From Actinomycetota bacterium (GTDB taxonomy: Bacteria; Actinomycetota; Thermoleophilia; Solirubrobacterales; Solirubrobacteraceae): a DNA stretch of 5,231 nt. The position numbers were made by a program, and so were the translations under genes. Of the stretch, positions 5,136-5,231 are shown one piece after another. Under the pieces are notes generated by a model. That model made no database searches, was not told the origin of the DNA, and worked only from the letters and a program-made list of their open reading frames with translations. The stretch is from positions 1 to 5,231 of the forward strand of contig SYBY01000305.1 of assembly GCA_005788585.1 (NCBI GenBank), written 5' to 3'. Positions within the stretch are counted from its first letter, which is position 1, and each line of letters starts with the position of its first letter.

Positions 5136-5231
5136 GCCTACGGGGTGAGCTGACGGGCTCGCGCATGAGGTCTGCGCTACGACGCACCTTGGCGTCGATT
5201 CGCCCCAACGACGTGGGTCCCCCGCTCCAGC
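5136..5231 (-). promoter_or_regulatory. Cyclic-di-AMP riboswitch (ydaO/yuaA type), 5' end truncated
   Basis: Read on the minus strand, the leader of the M23 gene contains the conserved blocks of the ydaO/yuaA c-di-AMP aptamer in the right order. They are GGACCCA (5220-5214), GGGGCGAATC (5206-5197), CCCGTCAGCT (5157-5148) and GTAGGC (5141-5136). Between them lie variable hairpins: GACGC (5196-5192) with GCGTC (5185-5181), and GCGCA (5177-5173) with TGCGC (5165-5161). At the window edge GCTGGAGCGGGG is the 3' part of the usual 5' hairpin. The 5' strand of P1 and the promoter lie beyond 5231. In Actinobacteria this riboswitch class typically precedes wall-hydrolase genes such as rpf, NlpC/P60 and M23, and in studied cases c-di-AMP lowers expression. 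Assignment is by recalled consensus, not by covariance search. Confidence 0.9.

Noticed and set aside
5122..5166. Short upstream reading frame (14 codons, ATG to TGA) in the M23 leader
   Set aside because: The ATG and most codons fall within the conserved riboswitch blocks, which explain the sequence. No ribosome binding site precedes it.
1..5231. Mobile elements, CRISPR arrays, tRNA or rRNA genes
   Set aside because: No transposase or integrase motif, terminal inverted repeats, regular repeat-spacer pattern or structural RNA gene was seen. Composition is even throughout.

Overview
The window is very GC-rich, with strong G/C preference at third codon positions. The features are actinobacterial: a thiolase tail of the FadA type, an XRE-cupin/BenE pair, an S. 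griseus-type M28 aminopeptidase, an IPT-plus-M23 secreted peptidase and a TAnnnT-N7-ATG leaderless promoter. The style recalls Thermoleophilia/Solirubrobacterales, but that placement is an inference and no marker gene is present.

Layout, left to right. (1) Positions 1-151 hold the 3' end of a thiolase gene on +, closed by a GC-rich hairpin (168-204). (2) Positions 217-861 on - encode a 214-aa protein that reads like a polynucleotide-kinase-type (AAA_33-like) P-loop domain whose Walker A residues are gone. (3) A 44-bp divergent spacer (862-905) carries a leaderless-type promoter for that gene and a dyad next to the start of the + operon. (4) Positions 906-2656 on + hold an XRE/cupin regulator and a BenE-family transporter, joined by an ATGA stop/start overlap. 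(5) Positions 2687-4210 on + encode a secreted M28 zinc aminopeptidase with an inserted PA domain. It lies 30 bp after benE with its own strong Shine-Dalgarno sequence, so it could be transcribed with xre-benE. (6) A long hairpin (4218-4257) lies across the junction with the convergent gene. (7) Positions 4236-5108 on - encode a secreted M23 (LytM) peptidoglycan peptidase with an IPT/TIG-like N-terminal domain. (8) Its leader (5136-5231, running off the window) matches the conserved core of the ydaO/yuaA cyclic-di-AMP riboswitch.

The M23 gene and its leader form the most informative unit. A c-di-AMP-sensing RNA sits immediately before the ribosome binding site of a cell-wall hydrolase, which fits the known actinobacterial habit of placing wall-lytic enzymes under this riboswitch. 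The 3' strand of the aptamer can also pair with the ribosome binding site, which suggests control at translation initiation. The second point of interest is the probable pseudokinase. The remaining genes have readable family assignments and intact active sites or signature motifs.
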